From Quisquiliibacterium sp. (GTDB lineage: Bacteria; Pseudomonadota; Gammaproteobacteria; Burkholderiales; Burkholderiaceae_E): a stretch of 8,533 nucleotides of DNA. Location of the stretch: positions 1 through 8,533 of the forward strand of contig JAURMJ010000071.1 in NCBI GenBank assembly GCA_030830765.1, given 5' to 3'. Shown here piece after piece: positions 1 to 7,118 of the stretch. How positions within the stretch are numbered: position 1 is the first letter of the stretch; each line of letters opens with the position of its first letter. The notes beneath the pieces were generated by a model, which was given only the letters and a program-made list of their open reading frames with translations, was not told the DNA's origin and did not search any database. Position numbers and translations under genes: made by a program.

Positions 1-1389
1 CGTGCGCTGCGCGCCGGCAGGCTCGAGCAGCGATTGCGACGCGGGCATGGACTTGCAGGCAGCGGCCTGCTGTTTGCGCTCGGCTGCGTGCTACTGGCCC
101 TGCCACCGATCATGGATCTGCCACTTGCCGCCTATCTGGCGATCGTCTGCTGGCTGCTGGCTGGCATCGTGTTCGTGCCGGTGCTGACGTCATCACTGGG
201 CAGGCTGCTCCAGGACCGCGACATTGCCTGGCGCCAGGCCTCAGCCTGGCTTGCCATCCAGCGGATTGCCGGAGCGCCGAACAGCGCTGCGGCGGCCCTG
301 TCCGGCGTAGTGGCAAGCGTCGCACTGGCCAGCGCCATGGCCATCATGGTCCATAGTTTTCGCGATTCGGTTGATCGCTGGCTCGATGTCGTGCTGCCTG
401 CAGATCTGTATGGCCGCGCGCCAGTGGGCAGTGCGCAGGGCGCCTTGCCGATGCAGCTTCAGAGCCAGATACCAGCCGTCACAGGCGTACAGCGCGTCGA
501 TTTCCTGCGCATCCTGGACCTGAACCTTGACCCGCAACGTCCAGCGGTCACCTTGCTGGCCCGCGATCTCGACATCGCCGACCCGGCCAGACAACTGCCC
601 GTGACCGGCGCGGTCCTCAAGGCACCTGAGGGCATGGTGCCGATTTATGTCAGCGAGGCCATGGTTGATCTGTACGGATTCCGCCCTGGGACGAGCGTCT
701 CGCTGCCGCTTCAATTGCAAGGCCCTGAAGCGCCGCAGTTCTTCGTGGCTGCTGTCTGGCGCGACTATGCCCGCCAGCATGGCACGATCACGATCAATCG
801 TGCTCAATGGCGTGCGCTGACCGGCGATTCAAGCGCCAACAATGTTGCGTTGTGGCTGGCCCCTGGACACAACCCCGAGACCGTCATCGGGCGACTTCGT
901 GCGCAGATTCCAGCGCTTTCATCACTCGAATTCAGCAGCACGCGTGAGATCCGGCAACTGTCGCTGCAAATTTTCGATCGCAGCTTTGCACTCACTTATG
1001 TGCTGGAGGCAATCGCAATCATCGTCGGCCTGTTCGGCGTGGCCGCCACCTATGCTGGCGAAGCACTGGCCCGGGCCCGCGAATTCGGCATGTTGCGGCA
1101 TCTTGGCTTGAGCCGCGCAGGAATCACGCAGATGTTCGCAATCGAATCGGCGCTGCTGCTCAGCGTCGGCGTGCTGTGGGGAGCACTGATTGGCATCGCG
1201 ATCGCCATGGTGTTGATCCATCGTGTCAACCCGCAATCCTTTCACTGGACAATGGATGTCGCCTGGCCAGTCCCGTTACTGCTTGGCAGCGCGTTCATGC
1301 TGATCGTGATGGGCATCGGCTCCGCGATCCTTGCAAGTCGCAGCGCAACCAGCACCGCTCCGGTGCGGGCGGTCAGGGAGGACTGGTGA
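1..1389 (+). CDS. FtsX-like ABC transporter permease, C-terminal part (AttF/AttG type)
   Basis: The reading frame is open from the first base, so the true start lies upstream; 462 residues are visible. It is an inner-membrane permease of the FtsX/LolC/MacB superfamily, which couples a cytoplasmic ATPase to movement of hydrophobic or envelope substrates. By eye, visible residues hold membrane segments near 21-39, 41-62 and 98-118, a periplasmic domain of about 210 residues (roughly 119-329), then three more segments near 331-352, 379-406 and 422-445. The cytoplasmic loop with 'AREFGMLRHLGLSR' between the last segments and the 'PVRAVREDW' C-terminus are typical of the family. Six visible segments suggest the long, duplicated permease form of about 800 residues (inference). 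The stop overlaps the start of the Tat-exported lipocalin-like gene, the arrangement seen with AttH proteins. The partner ATPase is expected upstream, off the window. The substrate is unknown. Confidence 0.9.
   Translation, partial: RALRAGRLEQRLRRGHGLAGSGLLFALGCVLLALPPIMDLPLAAYLAIVCWLLAGIVFVPVLTSSLGRLLQDRDIAWRQASAWLAIQRIAGAPNSAAAALSGVVASVALASAMAIMVHSFRDSVDRWLDVVLPADLYGRAPVGSAQGALPMQLQSQIPAVTGVQRVDFLRILDLNLDPQRPAVTLLARDLDIADPARQLPVTGAVLKAPEGMVPIYVSEAMVDLYGFRPGTSVSLPLQLQGPEAPQFFVAAVWRDYARQHGTITINRAQWRALTGDSSANNVALWLAPGHNPETVIGRLRAQIPALSSLEFSSTREIRQLSLQIFDRSFALTYVLEAIAIIVGLFGVAATYAGEALARAREFGMLRHLGLSRAGITQMFAIESALLLSVGVLWGALIGIAIAMVLIHRVNPQSFHWTMDVAWPVPLLLGSAFMLIVMGIGSAILASRSATSTAPVRAVREDW
1375..1381 (+). 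promoter_or_regulatory. Shine-Dalgarno site that sets the GTG start of the AttH-like gene
   Basis: AGGGAGG lies 4 bases before the GTG at 1386, inside the last codons of the permease gene. It supports the GTG that overlaps the permease stop (GTGA) over the longer in-frame opening further upstream, and points to translational coupling of the two genes. Confidence 0.7.
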
Positions 1390-2612
1390 AGCGGCGCCGA
1401 TTTCTGACCGGGGGCAGCGCCGCAGCGACAGCCTCGCTACTGTCCGACGCCGCGGTGATTGCCGTTCCCGCCGCGCTCTCACTGATACTGCCTGCCCCGT
1501 CGTTTGCAGCAGGCCCGCTCGTACGCCCTGACTACCGACTGAACTTTCCGCGCGACTTCGGCGCGCACCCGGAGTATCGGACCGAGTGGTGGTACGCAAC
1601 CGGCTGGCTACGGGCCGGTTCGAGCTGGATCGGCATGCAACTGACCTTCTTTCGCTCGCGCACGCTGCACAATGAACAGAATCCAAGTCGCTTTGCACCC
1701 AGGCAGCTGATCCTCGCGCATGCGGCCGTTGCGCTTGAGAGCGAAGGCAAGCTGCGCCATGACCAGCGCGCGGCACGCGAAGGCTTCACGGTTGGCAGCT
1801 TTTCCGATCGGGATACCGAGGTCAATGTGCTCGGCTGGTCCTTGCGCCGAACCCCCGAGGATCGCTATCTCACCTCGATCAAGGCTGACGGATTCGGGCT
1901 CGAATTGACTTTGACGCCCAATCGCCCTCCTTTGCTTCAGGGCCGCCAGGGTTATTCGCGCAAAGGTCCGAAACCGGCACAGGCCAGCCACTACTACAGT
2001 CGCCCCCAGTTACAGGTCAGCGGCCAGATCAGGATCGACAACAGGACGACCGCAGAGGCAGGCCCCCAGGAAGGCACCTCTTCGATGGCATCCCAGGCGA
2101 GCAGCGAGCGTTTGCTCCCTGTTGACGGTCTGGCCTGGCTGGATCATGAGTGGTCCAGCGAGTATCTGGATCCGGACGCTGCAGGCTGGGACTGGTGTGG
2201 TCTGAATCTCGAGGACGGCAGCGCATTGATGGCCTTCCGGATCCGCAGGCACGATGGCTCAACGCTTTGGTCGGACGCAAAATGGGTCGATGCGCAGGGT
2301 CGAGAACAACGATCTGAGGGCAAATCGATCAATGCGCAGCAACTGGAAGAGCAAGATCGCGCTGCGCAGTTTGCACCGCGACGGCACTGGCATTCGCTGC
2401 GCAGTGGCGCACGCTATCCGGTCGCGATGCGCCTGCAGGTCGCAGGTCGAACGCTGGATCTGGAACCCCTGTTCGATGATCAGGAACTGGACACTCGCGC
2501 CAGCACCGGAACGATCTACTGGGAAGGTGCGGTCAAAGTGCTGGAGCAGGGGCGACTGATTGGGCGCGGGTATATGGAACTGACTGGATATGCCGGTGCG
2601 CTGAAGATGTGA
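1386..2612 (+). CDS. Tat-exported AttH/CrtC-like lipocalin-fold protein
   Basis: This 408-residue protein belongs to the AttH family, related in fold to carotenoid 1,2-hydratase (CrtC). The GTG start is chosen for its AGGGAGG site and because a twin-arginine signal follows at once: 'RRRFLTGG' at residues 3-10, a hydrophobic stretch, and a likely cleavage after 'PSFA' near residue 41. That predicts export of the folded protein to the periplasm. Family hallmarks are 'FPRDFGAHPEYRTEWWY' (54-70), 'LAHAAV' (110-115), 'YSRKGPKPAQASHYYSRPQL' (190-209), 'AWLDHEWSS' (250-258), 'GWDWCGLNL' (267-275), 'YWEGAV' (378-383) and 'GYMELTGY' (395-402). A small-residue-rich stretch near 221-242 looks like an insertion between the two lipocalin halves. 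The 4-base overlap with the permease gene suggests one operon and a shared task, perhaps binding a hydrophobic molecule handled by the transporter (inference). No carotenoid genes are nearby, so hydratase activity on carotenoids should not be assumed. Confidence 0.92.
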   Translation: MKRRRFLTGGSAAATASLLSDAAVIAVPAALSLILPAPSFAAGPLVRPDYRLNFPRDFGAHPEYRTEWWYATGWLRAGSSWIGMQLTFFRSRTLHNEQNPSRFAPRQLILAHAAVALESEGKLRHDQRAAREGFTVGSFSDRDTEVNVLGWSLRRTPEDRYLTSIKADGFGLELTLTPNRPPLLQGRQGYSRKGPKPAQASHYYSRPQLQVSGQIRIDNRTTAEAGPQEGTSSMASQASSERLLPVDGLAWLDHEWSSEYLDPDAAGWDWCGLNLEDGSALMAFRIRRHDGSTLWSDAKWVDAQGREQRSEGKSINAQQLEEQDRAAQFAPRRHWHSLRSGARYPVAMRLQVAGRTLDLEPLFDDQELDTRASTGTIYWEGAVKVLEQGRLIGRGYMELTGYAGALKM

Positions 2613-2673
2613 CCGTTGCTAAAACATGACTGCGGCGCCTTGACTGCAGCTTCTAGTTGACTGACACGCTTGG

Positions 2674-2692
2674 GGGGCCAGTCTCAGGCCCC
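2674..2692. terminator. GC-rich hairpin between convergent genes, possible weak bidirectional terminator
   Basis: GGGGCC, a 7-base loop, then GGCCCC form a perfect 6-bp stem 61 bases after the AttH-like stop. Its position between convergent transcription units fits a terminator, but the T-tract is missing on both strands, so it could equally be an mRNA-end stabiliser or chance. Confidence 0.3.
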
Positions 2693-2706
2693 TGGAAACC
2701 GCATGA

Positions 2707-2725
2707 TGCGAGCAATCGCCTCGCA
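2707..2725. repeat. Short inverted repeat (6-bp stem)
   Basis: TGCGAG at 2707-2712 and CTCGCA at 2720-2725 pair around a 7-base loop. It lies 14 bases from the GGGGCC hairpin, giving two adjacent hairpins in the convergent spacer. No T-run follows on either strand. Function is unknown. Confidence 0.3.
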
Positions 2726-2787
2726 ATTACAGAGACGATCAAACAACAGATTGACGCCTGGTTGCTTTGCGCGAGAATGCCGCGGGC

Positions 2788-2988
2788 TCAGAATGCGGCA
2801 TCAGTGGCGTTGGCCTTCGCCGAGGGCACGGCTGAACGACCGCGCGCCAGATGGTCGGGTAGCAGCACCGCAACCTCTTCTGGAGTGAACCAGGCCCGAA
2901 GTTGCGCCAGCAGTTTCTCCCAGTCTTGGGCAGGCAGTTCCCGGGCTGCGGTGGCCAGTGCGTCTCTTAGCAGGTCATGTGAATCCAT
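2788..2988 (-). CDS. Small protein of unknown function (66 residues)
   Basis: I do not recognise this protein. It begins with ATG and is bounded upstream by an in-frame TAG 10 codons before the start. The first 48 residues look like an amphipathic, mostly helical domain rich in Leu, Ala, Glu and Asp: 'MDSHDLLRDALATAAREL', then 'DWEKLLAQLRAWF', 'TPEEVAVLL', 'DHLARG'. The last 16 residues are Ala/Ser/Asn-rich and probably disordered. There is no signal peptide, membrane segment or cysteine. Codon use (many CTG Leu and GCC/GCG Ala codons) looks like real coding. The opposite-strand frame over the same bases reads as Ser/Arg-rich shadow protein. No strong ribosome binding site is visible. It lies 91 bases after the MFS gene on the same strand and could be the last gene of that operon or have its own promoter. 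Confidence 0.5.
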   Translation of the reverse strand: MDSHDLLRDALATAARELPAQDWEKLLAQLRAWFTPEEVAVLLPDHLARGRSAVPSAKANATDAAF

Positions 2989-3079
2989 CGAGACAGGATG
3001 CCCTGAAAATCCTGACTAAAACTTGGCATTCGGATGATGCAAACGACCTAAATCGAAGTGGTTAATCAAATCGCGCAGC

Positions 3080-4342
3080 CTAAACGCGACCTGGCTCCGC
3101 ACGTCGACCGCCCCGGGTAAACAGCAGCAGGAAGGCTGCGAGCGCGCATCCACATGCGGCCTCCAGCCCGACCGCCGCATAGCCGAAACTGCCATACAGC
3201 CAGGCCGTCACCGGCGTGTACAAGGTGACCCCCAGGTAAGTCGAGGCACTGAGCAGGGCCACCACAACCCCACGCAGAGGCGGGATCTGCTCGGTGGCCA
3301 GACTGGTGATTGCCGTGAAGAAAGCTCCCTGCACGATGCCCCACACAATGATGCCGACTACCATCGCCCAGGGAAGACTGGCCAGCCAGGGCAGCATGGC
3401 CAACACCAGCCCCAGAGACAGAAGCGCCACGATGGCGGCACGGCGCTTGCCCAGAAGATCAATCCAGCGACCGTTGAAGGTCATGATCGCCAGGCCCAGG
3501 CCATAGGCAGCCATCGCCAGACCGGCAGCCGAGGCGCCCCAGTCGTTCAGACGCCGTAACTCCGTCCCCGCGAACGAATAGACCGCATAGAAGGCCCCCA
3601 TATCCAGCAGATTGACCAGCAGCAGGATCCGGATTGAGGGATCGGCAAGCACGCTTCGCAGGCTGCCCATCACGGATACGGCATCCTGCGGCGACTGCAT
3701 CTGGTGCGGATCGGCAAAAGACTGAGACGCCTCCGATTCGATTGCAGCTCCGCCGTCTTGCGTCCGGGGTGCCACAGCCCAATGTCGTCCTAAGCTGGAC
3801 AACCACAGCGCAATTGCAATTGCACAGCAGGCCAGCGCCCCGAAGGCCCAGCGCCAGCTGATGGCCTGTGAGGCCAACGCCATCATCGGCACGACAAGCA
3901 GAATCGCCATCGACCAGCCGCTGACGATACGCCCCATCGTACGCGCGCGCTGCGCGTAGCTGGACAGATCGGCCGCGCTGGCATATGTAGCCGGCAAAAC
4001 AGCCCCGGTTGCCCCGCCAGCCAGCATCGCCAACAGCGTCATCAGCCGAAAGTCGCTGACCATCAAGGCCAGCAGCCAGGCCAACCCGAAGATCAGCAAG
4101 CCCCAGACAATCAGACGCGCGCGGGGCAGCCTCTGCGCAGTCAGCGCAACCAGGGGCGCAACAAGTGCCAGCGACAGACTGAATGCCCCAGGCAGGATCG
4201 CGACCTGGGCTGCGGAAACATCGAAGGCCTGCGCAATATCAAGCAACAGCGGCGAGATCGCAAAGATGGTCGCACCCACGGTGGCCACCGCAAGCATCAG
4301 TGCAGTGATCAACCGGCTGCTCGATGAATTGCCGGCTGCCAC
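3080..4342 (-). CDS. Major facilitator superfamily transporter, DHA1/AraJ-like efflux type
   Basis: This 420-residue inner-membrane carrier has about twelve hydrophobic segments split 6+6 by a hydrophilic loop near residues 185-229, the usual MFS size and layout. 'GRIVSGWSMAILLVVP' (137-152) followed by 'SWRWAFG' (162-168) is the segment-5 pattern of DHA1-type exporters of drugs, sugars or metabolites. 'GRWIDLLGKRR' (291-301) is the C-half copy of MFS motif A; the N-half copy is degenerate. The start is a GTG 6 bases after the gspF stop, with only a weak upstream GAG element; ATG at residue 16 (segment 1) would cut into the first membrane helix and is less likely. The tiny gap implies co-transcription with, and perhaps translation coupled to, the type II secretion genes. 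MFS proteins are not known T2SS parts, so this is probably an accessory gene added to the operon. The substrate cannot be told from sequence. Confidence 0.88.
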   Translation of the reverse strand: MAAGNSSSSRLITALMLAVATVGATIFAISPLLLDIAQAFDVSAAQVAILPGAFSLSLALVAPLVALTAQRLPRARLIVWGLLIFGLAWLLALMVSDFRLMTLLAMLAGGATGAVLPATYASAADLSSYAQRARTMGRIVSGWSMAILLVVPMMALASQAISWRWAFGALACCAIAIALWLSSLGRHWAVAPRTQDGGAAIESEASQSFADPHQMQSPQDAVSVMGSLRSVLADPSIRILLLVNLLDMGAFYAVYSFAGTELRRLNDWGASAAGLAMAAYGLGLAIMTFNGRWIDLLGKRRAAIVALLSLGLVLAMLPWLASLPWAMVVGIIVWGIVQGAFFTAITSLATEQIPPLRGVVVALLSASTYLGVTLYTPVTAWLYGSFGYAAVGLEAACGCALAAFLLLFTRGGRRAEPGRV

Positions 4343-4348
4343 CAGAGC

Positions 4349-5554
4349 TCAGCGCACCAGCTGGTTGATCTCGATGATCGGCTGCAGTACAGCCAGCACG
4401 ATCACCAGCACGACGACCCCCATCACCAGAATGAGGACCGGCTCAAGAATCCCGGTCAGCGCCAGCGCGCGACGCTCGGTTTCACCCGACAGCGTCCTTG
4501 CGGTCCGTTGCAGCATCTCAGCCAGATTACCGGTCGCTTCGCCGCTGGCAATCATGTGGATCATCATCGGAGGAAAGAGTCCACCGGCCTTCAGCGCTCG
4601 GGACAACGGCGCCCCCTCGCGGACTCGATCAACCGCATCTTCGACATTCGCACGCATCGCATCATTCGACAGGGTCTGGGCACCAGCCTGCAGCGCTCGG
4701 ATCAACGGCACACCACTGGCTGCCAGGATGCCCAGTGTCGATGCAAATCGCGCGGTATTGATTCCTCGGATCAGCTTTCCAAACAGCGGCGCATCAAGCA
4801 GCCGCAGATGCCAGACGAGTCGCAGGCTTGGCGAGCGCAACGCCACACGAAATGAGATGCCGGCAGCGACCAGGAACGCGGCCAGCCACCAGCCCCACTC
4901 ACGGATGAAATCCGAGGTTGCGATCAGCCCGACGGTCAGAGCCGGCAGCTTCTGGCGGGTCTGCGCAAACACACCGACCACCTGCGGCACGACATAGGTA
5001 AGCAGCGCGACGACAACGATCAGCGCAACCAGCGTGACAATGGCCGGATAGGTGAAGGCCAAGCCGATCCGTTGCGCCAATGCACTGCGCGATTCAACGT
5101 AGTCGGCCAGCCTGTCCATCACAATGGACAAGTCACCGGATTGCTCGCCGGCCGCGACCAGCGCCCGGTAAACCTCCGGGAAATCCCGCGGATAACGGCT
5201 CAGTGCCTGCGCAAAGGTCTGGCCGCTGACAACCTCACCCCGTACCGCGCTCATCCGCTCCCGCACAAGCGGCCGCTCGGCCTGCTCCACGACAGCCGCC
5301 AGCGCCTGCTCGAGCGGCAGCCGTGCCGACAGCAGGCTGGCCAGCTGGCGAGTAATCAGCGTGAGTTCGGTCGTGCGCATCCGCCCACCAAAGCGGGCAG
5401 CGCCCTCCTGCTGCGCGCTGATGGCCAGCACCTCGATCGGAACCAGACCACGGTCGCGAAGCTGACTGCGGGCATGACGCGGCGAATCAGCATCGATCAC
5501 ACCGCGCTCAAGACGACCAAGCTCGTCGGAGGCTTCGAACCGATAGGCCGGCAT
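4349..5554 (-). CDS. gspF: Type II secretion system inner-membrane platform protein GspF
   Basis: GspF is the polytopic core of the T2SS inner-membrane platform. It works with GspE and GspL and is thought to transmit ATPase motion to the growing pseudopilus. The chosen ATG gives 401 residues, the usual length, starting 'MPAYRFEASDELGRLERGVI' as the family does. A TTG 69 bases upstream would add a non-family extension and is rejected. Two GspF domains are present, roughly residues 67-190 and 268-391: 'TRQLASLLSARLPLEQAL' (68-85), 'AAGEQSGDL' (134-142), 'STLGILAASGVPLIRAL' (272-288) and 'MIASGEATGNLAEML' (334-348). Membrane segments lie near 171-193, 220-238 and 368-392. The ATG is overlapped by the TGA of a short upstream frame. 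The next gene is an MFS transporter, not gspG. Confidence 0.95.
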   Translation of the reverse strand: MPAYRFEASDELGRLERGVIDADSPRHARSQLRDRGLVPIEVLAISAQQEGAARFGGRMRTTELTLITRQLASLLSARLPLEQALAAVVEQAERPLVRERMSAVRGEVVSGQTFAQALSRYPRDFPEVYRALVAAGEQSGDLSIVMDRLADYVESRSALAQRIGLAFTYPAIVTLVALIVVVALLTYVVPQVVGVFAQTRQKLPALTVGLIATSDFIREWGWWLAAFLVAAGISFRVALRSPSLRLVWHLRLLDAPLFGKLIRGINTARFASTLGILAASGVPLIRALQAGAQTLSNDAMRANVEDAVDRVREGAPLSRALKAGGLFPPMMIHMIASGEATGNLAEMLQRTARTLSGETERRALALTGILEPVLILVMGVVVLVIVLAVLQPIIEINQLVR

Positions 5555-5637
5555 CAGGTCACTCGCGCAGACGCGCTTCGGAATGACCGCTGACAGAACA
5601 GGCAGACAGCAAGCACCCTGCAAAGAGATCTGATCAT
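5554..5637 (-). CDS. Possible 27-residue leader or coupling ORF between gspE and gspF
   Basis: In the 103-base gap between gspE and gspF an ATG (5635-5637) opens a 27-codon frame, 'MIRSLCRVLAVCLFC' then a Ser/Arg-rich end, whose TGA shares one base with the gspF ATG (TGATG). Such overlap is a classic arrangement for translational re-initiation, and gspF has only a weak GAG site of its own. The peptide has a basic N-terminus, a short hydrophobic core and three cysteines. It starts 20 bases after the gspE stop and has only a weak upstream GCGGA-like element. It may be a genuine coupling peptide or chance in a short spacer. Confidence 0.25.
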   Translation of the reverse strand: MIRSLCRVLAVCLFCQRSFRSASARVT

Positions 5638-5657
5638 GCTGGCAATCCGCGGCCGAC

Positions 5658-7097
5658 TCATTCGCGGGTCACGCGGATCACCTCGTCCTGCGAGGTGATC
5701 CCCTGTTCCACCCAACGCCGGCCATCGTCGCGCATCGACTGCATGCCACGGGCCAGCGCACTTGCGCGAACCTCGGCCTCGGCAGCACTGCGGTGGATCA
5801 GCGCACGGATTGAATCGTCAATCGTCAGCAGTTCGTAGACACCGGTCCGCCCCGAATATCCGGTCTTGTTGCAGGCTGAACAGCCGACTGCCCGCCAGCC
5901 ACCGGCAACCGGGTCGGGCTCCCGGCACTGCAGGCACAACTTACGCACAAGACGCTGTGCGGCCACGCCGAGCAGGCTCGACGACAATAGAAACGGCTCA
6001 ACCCCCATATCGATCAGCCGCGTGATCGCCGAGACGGCATCGTTGGTATGCAGGGTCGCCAACACCAGGTGGCCGGTGAGGGAGGCTTGAACGGCGATCT
6101 GCGCGGTCTCGAGATCACGGATCTCACCAATCATGATCACATCCGGATCCTGACGCAGGATCGAGCGCAGCGCCTTGGCAAAGCTCATATCGATCCGCGC
6201 ATTGACCTGCGTCTGACCAATGCCTTCCAGGTCGTATTCGATCGGGTCCTCGACGGTCAGGATATTCGTCGTCGAGGCTTCAAGGCGCCCTAGCGCCGCA
6301 TACAGCGTGGTCGTCTTGCCCGAGCCGGTCGGTCCGGTCACCAGCACAATGCCATGCGGCTGATGGGCCAGCTTGTCGAAGGCCGCCAGCGTCTGCTCGC
6401 TCATGCCAAGCCTGCTCAGATCAAGCCGCCCGGCTTCCTTGTCGAGCAGTCGCAGCACAGCACGTTCACCATGCCCGGTCGGCAGCGTCGAAACCCGGAC
6501 ATCAATTGGCCGGCCACCGATGCGCAGCGCAATGCGTCCATCCTGCGGCAGCCGCTTTTCGGCGATATCCAGTTGCGCAAGGATCTTGATCCGCGAGATC
6601 AGCGCCGCATGCAGCTCACGCCGGGGCCGCACCACATCGCGTAACGTGCCATCAACGCGAAAGCGCACCAGCGAGTAATTCTCGAAAGCTTCGATGTGGA
6701 TATCAGACGCACCGTCGCGACTGGCCTGCGTGAGCAGCGCGTTGATCATGCGAATGATTGGCGCATCATCTTCGGTCTCAAGCAGATCCTCGATGCGTGG
6801 CAGGTCCTGCAGCAGGCGCGACAGGTCAAGATCGCTCTCGACCTCATCGACCACGGCCGCGGCCGAACCTTCCTGCTGCGAATAGGCACGCGAGATCGCG
6901 GCAGCCAGTTCATCAACCGGCTTGCGGACGGTCTGCAACCGGAACGGCAGCATCCGGGACAGCTCGGACAGCGCGACCAGTGGCGTTTTTTCTCCGACCC
7001 AGACTTCGAGTTCGTCGCCGCTCAAGCCGGCAACCAGCACCTGGTGCGTGCGCGCAAACCCGTAGGGAACGTACCTGGCCGGAGAGATGCTTGCCAT
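5658..7097 (-). CDS. gspE: Type II secretion system ATPase GspE
   Basis: GspE is the cytoplasmic hexameric ATPase that powers pseudopilus assembly in the T2SS, docked to GspL and GspF. This copy has 479 residues, a little short for the family because of a compact N-terminal domain (about 1-75, 'PYGFARTHQVLVA'). An N2 domain follows with 'SDIHIEAF' (131-138) and 'VRFRVDG' (144-150). The ATPase core has Walker A 'GPTGSGKTTTLY' (255-266), the Asp box around 'VEDPIEY' (282-288), Walker B 'DPDVIMIGEIRD' (317-328) and the His box 'GHLVLATLHTNDA' (342-354). Four cysteines, C388, C391, C406 and C409, form the zinc-binding tetracysteine motif typical of GspE. All catalytic elements look intact. The ATG lies 21 bases after gspD; only weak Shine-Dalgarno-like bases precede it, so coupling to gspD translation is likely. 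Confidence 0.97.
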   Translation of the reverse strand: MASISPARYVPYGFARTHQVLVAGLSGDELEVWVGEKTPLVALSELSRMLPFRLQTVRKPVDELAAAISRAYSQQEGSAAAVVDEVESDLDLSRLLQDLPRIEDLLETEDDAPIIRMINALLTQASRDGASDIHIEAFENYSLVRFRVDGTLRDVVRPRRELHAALISRIKILAQLDIAEKRLPQDGRIALRIGGRPIDVRVSTLPTGHGERAVLRLLDKEAGRLDLSRLGMSEQTLAAFDKLAHQPHGIVLVTGPTGSGKTTTLYAALGRLEASTTNILTVEDPIEYDLEGIGQTQVNARIDMSFAKALRSILRQDPDVIMIGEIRDLETAQIAVQASLTGHLVLATLHTNDAVSAITRLIDMGVEPFLLSSSLLGVAAQRLVRKLCLQCREPDPVAGGWRAVGCSACNKTGYSGRTGVYELLTIDDSIRALIHRSAAEAEVRASALARGMQSMRDDGRRWVEQGITSQDEVIRVTRE

Positions 7098-7118
7098 GGA
7101 CCCAGTGATGCCTGTCGA

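Larger units (their letters stand above)
2613..2787. other. Intergenic stretch between the AttH-like gene and the small - strand gene
   Basis: No convincing gene is seen here. The stretch receives transcription from both sides. It contains three copies of TGACTG (2627, 2641, 2658), the first two within a near-identical 10-mer TGACTGCRGC set 14 bases apart, and two short inverted repeats described separately. No T-run follows either hairpin, so a classical Rho-independent terminator is not evident. Confidence 0.5.

Noticed and set aside
241..807. 188-codon - strand frame inside the permease gene
   Set aside because: Its product is Arg/His/Gln-rich with no domain pattern, and the + strand frame is a clear FtsX-type permease.
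1176..1385. In-frame extension of the AttH-like gene upstream to 1176
   Set aside because: It would overlap the permease gene by about 210 bases and bury the twin-arginine signal, whereas the GTG at 1386 has a strong ribosome binding site and places the signal at the N-terminus.
2657..3019. 120-codon + strand frame opposite the small - strand gene
   Set aside because: It starts with TTG, has a Ser/Arg-rich composition typical of a shadow frame and lacks a ribosome binding site. The - strand frame has better coding character.
2989..3079. Possible promoter for the small - strand gene in the 91-base spacer
   Set aside because: The spacer is somewhat AT-richer and has TTGATT and TTGCAT as -35-like hexamers on the - strand, but no convincing -10 box at the right distance.
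4266..4997. Long + strand frame of 243 codons across the gspF and MFS genes
   Set aside because: It is antisense to two well-supported genes and reads as a Ser/Arg/Thr-rich shadow protein with no recognisable motif.
5555..5623. Upstream TTG start for gspF at 5623
   Set aside because: It adds 23 residues with no family resemblance ahead of the canonical 'MPAYRFEA' start.
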